A stretch of 64,000 nt of DNA from Alishewanella metallidurans. Its GTDB lineage: Bacteria; Pseudomonadota; Gammaproteobacteria; Enterobacterales; Alteromonadaceae. The notes below the pieces were generated by a model. The model was not told the origin of the DNA, made no database searches, and was given only the letters and a program-made list of their open reading frames with translations. Made by a program: the position numbers and the translations under genes. The stretch's first letter is position 1, and the number at the start of each line of letters is the position of its first letter. Location: contig NZ_JALAHQ010000001.1 in NCBI RefSeq assembly GCF_036983985.1, positions 1,054,001 through 1,118,000 of the forward strand, given 5' to 3'. Shown piece after piece: positions 61,698 to 64,000 of this stretch.

Positions 61698-62813
61698 TTA
61701 TTTAGAGGCGGGTCGTAAACGAATTAACTGGCCATTATTGCTGTCAGTTAACAGGTAAATTGAGCCATCGGGGCCTTGTGTTACATCGCGGATCCGTTGG
61801 CCAATCATAATACGCTCTTCATGAGTAACTTTATTATTGTTCAGTTCTAAGCGCACTAACAGACCAAATTTTAATGAGCCAAGTAAAAGGTTATTTTGCC
61901 ATTGGCTAAATAGCTCTGCGGTATAAAATAACATGCCACTGGGTGCAATAGATGGGGTCCAGTAATGCAAAGGCTGCTCGAAGCCATCTTGTGTGGTTTT
62001 ACCAATAACACCACCGCCATATTCTTCACCGTAAGTAATAACGGGCCAACCATAATTTTTACCTGATAGCGCAATATTAATTTCATCACCACCTTGTGGC
62101 CCATGTTCATGGGTCCAAAGTTGACCAGTCACTGGGTGCAAAGCCGCACCTTGTATATTGCGATGACCATACGACCAAATTTCAGCTTTAACATCGGCTT
62201 GATGTAAAAAAGGATTATCGTTAGCCGCTGTACCATCGGTATTGATATGGATAACTTTACCAAGATGATTATCTAGTTTTTGTGCCTGATGCCGTTCACT
62301 ACCACGATCGCCTGTGGTAATAAACAAATTACCGTTCCTGTCTAATACCAAGCGGCTACCAAAGTGATGACGGCTGTCATATTTAGGTGATTGGCTAAAA
62401 ATAACTTTAACATTGCTTAGTTGATTATTATTTAATGTAGCTGAAGCCACTGCGGTGCTGTTGCCTTTTAGGCCCGGTTCACTATAGCTAAAGTAAATTT
62501 GCTTACTGCTGGTATAATCAGCGGCTAAAATGACATCTAATAATCCGCCTTGGCCTCTAGCATCAATGCTGGGTAGCCCTGTAATTGAGATGCGGGTTTT
62601 ACCGTCTGCGCTTAGTTTTAGTAAATCACCATTGCGCTCGGTAACCAACATCTCGCCATCAGGTAAAAACGCTAAGCTCCAAGGATGATTTAAGCCTTCG
62701 GTTACGGTGTAAAGTTCCAGTGTCACTTTTTCGCTAACTAGCGACGTTGATGCTGCTTGAGCAGACAGTGCAAAAGTGACGACAATTAAACTAGAAAATA
62801 AACGTTTTAGCAT
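61698..62813 (-). CDS. PQQ-dependent aldose sugar dehydrogenase
   Basis: A 371-aa periplasmic soluble propeller enzyme of the Asd/YliI (sGDH) type. Signal to about residue 20. Characteristic motifs: GLNHPWSLAFLPDGEMLVTERNG, GGLLDVILA, GDRGSERHQAQ and SYGHRNIQGAALHP...WTHEHGPQGGDE. It oxidises sugars with PQQ if available. ATG 62813 was chosen, with GGAG 6 bp upstream. Confidence 0.9.
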   Translation of the reverse strand: MLKRLFSSLIVVTFALSAQAASTSLVSEKVTLELYTVTEGLNHPWSLAFLPDGEMLVTERNGDLLKLSADGKTRISITGLPSIDARGQGGLLDVILAADYTSSKQIYFSYSEPGLKGNSTAVASATLNNNQLSNVKVIFSQSPKYDSRHHFGSRLVLDRNGNLFITTGDRGSERHQAQKLDNHLGKVIHINTDGTAANDNPFLHQADVKAEIWSYGHRNIQGAALHPVTGQLWTHEHGPQGGDEINIALSGKNYGWPVITYGEEYGGGVIGKTTQDGFEQPLHYWTPSIAPSGMLFYTAELFSQWQNNLLLGSLKFGLLVRLELNNNKVTHEERIMIGQRIRDVTQGPDGSIYLLTDSNNGQLIRLRPASK

Positions 62814-62910
62814 GTCTAACTCCAGCAAGGGTAACGGCACATTGTTTTAATGTTGCGCGTTAAGATAAACGCCAAAACATTAAGCTTGTGACAATGAATG
62901 TGGCATAAAT

Positions 62911-63375
62911 TTATGCTAAATAATCTAGTACGACTTGGTGGTGATCTTTAGTTTTAAATTTATCGAACACTTTCTCTACTTTGCCATCCTGGGCAATAAG
63001 AAAACTAACGCGGTGCAAGCCGTCGTAAGTTTTACCCATAAATTTCTTTTCACCCCAAACGCCAAAAGCATCGGCTACGTTATGATCTTCATCTGACAAC
63101 AGCGTGAAGTTTAAGTTATCGCGTTCAGCGAATTTTGCTAGCCGTGCGGGTGCATCAATGCTTATGCCTACTACTGTTACGCCCTTACTTGTTAACTCCT
63201 GCATACTGTCGCGTAAACCGCCAGCTTGAACGGTGCAACCTGGCGTCATGGCTTTAGGGTAGAAATACACTAGCACGCGGTTTTGCTGTAATAGCGTGCT
63301 TAACTGGATCTGCTTATTATGCTGATCAGTTAACGTAAAATTGGGTGCTAAAGTGCCGGCGGTAAGATATTGCAT
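62911..63375 (-). CDS. bcp: peroxiredoxin Bcp, one-cysteine variant
   Basis: A 154-aa thiol peroxidase, BCP/PrxQ group. Peroxidatic Cys47 is in TPGCTVQAGG. The resolving cysteine found five residues later in E. coli Bcp is Gly52 here, so the enzyme should be a 1-Cys type needing an outside thiol. It lies next to gcvR, as in E. coli, 12 bp after it. Confidence 0.92.
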   Translation of the reverse strand: MQYLTAGTLAPNFTLTDQHNKQIQLSTLLQQNRVLVYFYPKAMTPGCTVQAGGLRDSMQELTSKGVTVVGISIDAPARLAKFAERDNLNFTLLSDEDHNVADAFGVWGEKKFMGKTYDGLHRVSFLIAQDGKVEKVFDKFKTKDHHQVVLDYLA

Positions 63376-63387
63376 AGTAAATCCTTA

Positions 63388-63912
63388 TTAAGTTTGTGCT
63401 TGAAAGCTGCCGGTTAAGTTCATGTCGTTTATCAGCGCCATAACGTCGGTTTCAATTTGCTGTGCGGATTCACCTTCAGGCAGTTCTAATGTCATAACGG
63501 TATGCATTAGGTTTTGGCCATGTTTATCCGTTTTGCTTTCAGACTGCAGTGAGCCGATATAGATATCACGGCTAGCCAACAAACCCGTTATAGCACCTAG
63601 TGTACCGACGCGGTCTAAGCCTTTGTACTCTAATACATAGTGCGCGGCGACAGGTTTAGGCTGATGAGCACTGGTACGCTTAGTCATTGTCGTTAGATCA
63701 AGTTCTAAACCTAACCCCGGTAATAAATGCTCTATTCTACTAATGGCAACTGAGTCGCCGGATAACAGCATAATAAAAGTAAATTCGCCGCCGAAAATAG
63801 CCATGCGACTGTCAATAATGTTGCAATTGCAATCGGTAACTAAACGCGCCAATCTACTAACAATGCCGGTGCGGTCATTGCCAATGGCGGTTACTACAAG
63901 TTGTTGTGGCAT
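63388..63912 (-). CDS. gcvR: glycine cleavage repressor GcvR
   Basis: A 174-aa protein of two ACT domains (QLVVTAIGNDRTGIVSRLARLV and YVLEYKGLDRVGTLGAITGLLASRDIYI). GcvR binds GcvA to hold gcvTHP down when glycine is low. The ATG at 63912 was preferred over an upstream frame start; AGGG precedes it at 10 bp. Operon with bcp. Confidence 0.88.
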   Translation of the reverse strand: MPQQLVVTAIGNDRTGIVSRLARLVTDCNCNIIDSRMAIFGGEFTFIMLLSGDSVAISRIEHLLPGLGLELDLTTMTKRTSAHQPKPVAAHYVLEYKGLDRVGTLGAITGLLASRDIYIGSLQSESKTDKHGQNLMHTVMTLELPEGESAQQIETDVMALINDMNLTGSFQAQT

Positions 63913-64000
63913 AATATAAAACCCTGGTGGCAAACTAAAAACGTTAAGAAAAATATCGGCGACAAGTGTAACATACCGCAAGATTATATCATCGGTTTGT

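Overview
The window is a 64 kb chromosomal segment from a gammaproteobacterium. Several conserved gene neighbourhoods (bepA/arsC-like divergent from perM, gcvR-bcp, ydbH-ynbE-ydbL, astC-astA), a Tat-exported HiPIP, many secreted peptidases and families such as DUF3718, DUF1840, DUF2069 and DUF1289 point to the Alteromonadales/Chromatiaceae border (Rheinheimera, Arsukibacterium or Alishewanella-like). This placement is inferred from content; there is no rRNA in the window. No tRNA, rRNA, CRISPR array, prophage or insertion sequence was seen.

Layout. 0-6 kb: an RND efflux adaptor and pump followed by a secreted M14 carboxypeptidase. 6-10.5 kb: an acetyl-CoA hydrolase/transferase, a stand-alone EF-G paralogue and a PAP2 phosphatase. 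10.5-13.1 kb: a four-gene operon of a small J-domain protein plus three proteins I do not recognise. 13-28 kb: housekeeping metabolism (FolM, HiPIP, NudL-type NUDIX, PabB, class I fumarase, S9 peptidase, thiolase, DsbA-like protein), the glutathione-dependent formaldehyde pathway (frmA, frmB), a HIT protein and a UshA-like nucleotidase.

28.18-33.28 kb is the main accessory region: eight single-gene cassettes, all on the minus strand, each followed by an attC-type recombination site, with no integrase in the window. It is a CALIN-type (attC cluster lacking integrase) array. Cargo: an AbiTii-like protein (candidate phage defence), two GNAT acetyltransferases, a 72-aa protein, a 45-aa membrane microprotein, a lipoprotein, a serine-hydrolase lipoprotein and a DUF3916-like protein.

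33.5-45.7 kb: an Lrp/AsnC regulator divergent from astC-astA and a DUF1338 gene (arginine succinyltransferase pathway), an FG-GAP repeat protein, a giant propeller-amidohydrolase, DUF1289-MgtC, a Kef-type antiporter, and a DUF3718 secreted protein whose leader carries a cyclic-di-GMP-I (GEMM) riboswitch. 45.8-64 kb: the ydbL-ynbE-ydbH envelope lipid-transport operon, an M28 peptidase, lysC behind a clear lysine riboswitch, queC/queE, RmuC, the wrbA/arsC-like/bepA operon divergent from perM, a PQQ-type sugar dehydrogenase, bcp and gcvR.

The points most worth following are the integrase-less cassette array with its AbiTii-like first cassette, the c-di-GMP riboswitch in front of a protein of unknown function, the uncharacterised J-domain operon, and several microproteins and palindromes that gene calling would miss.
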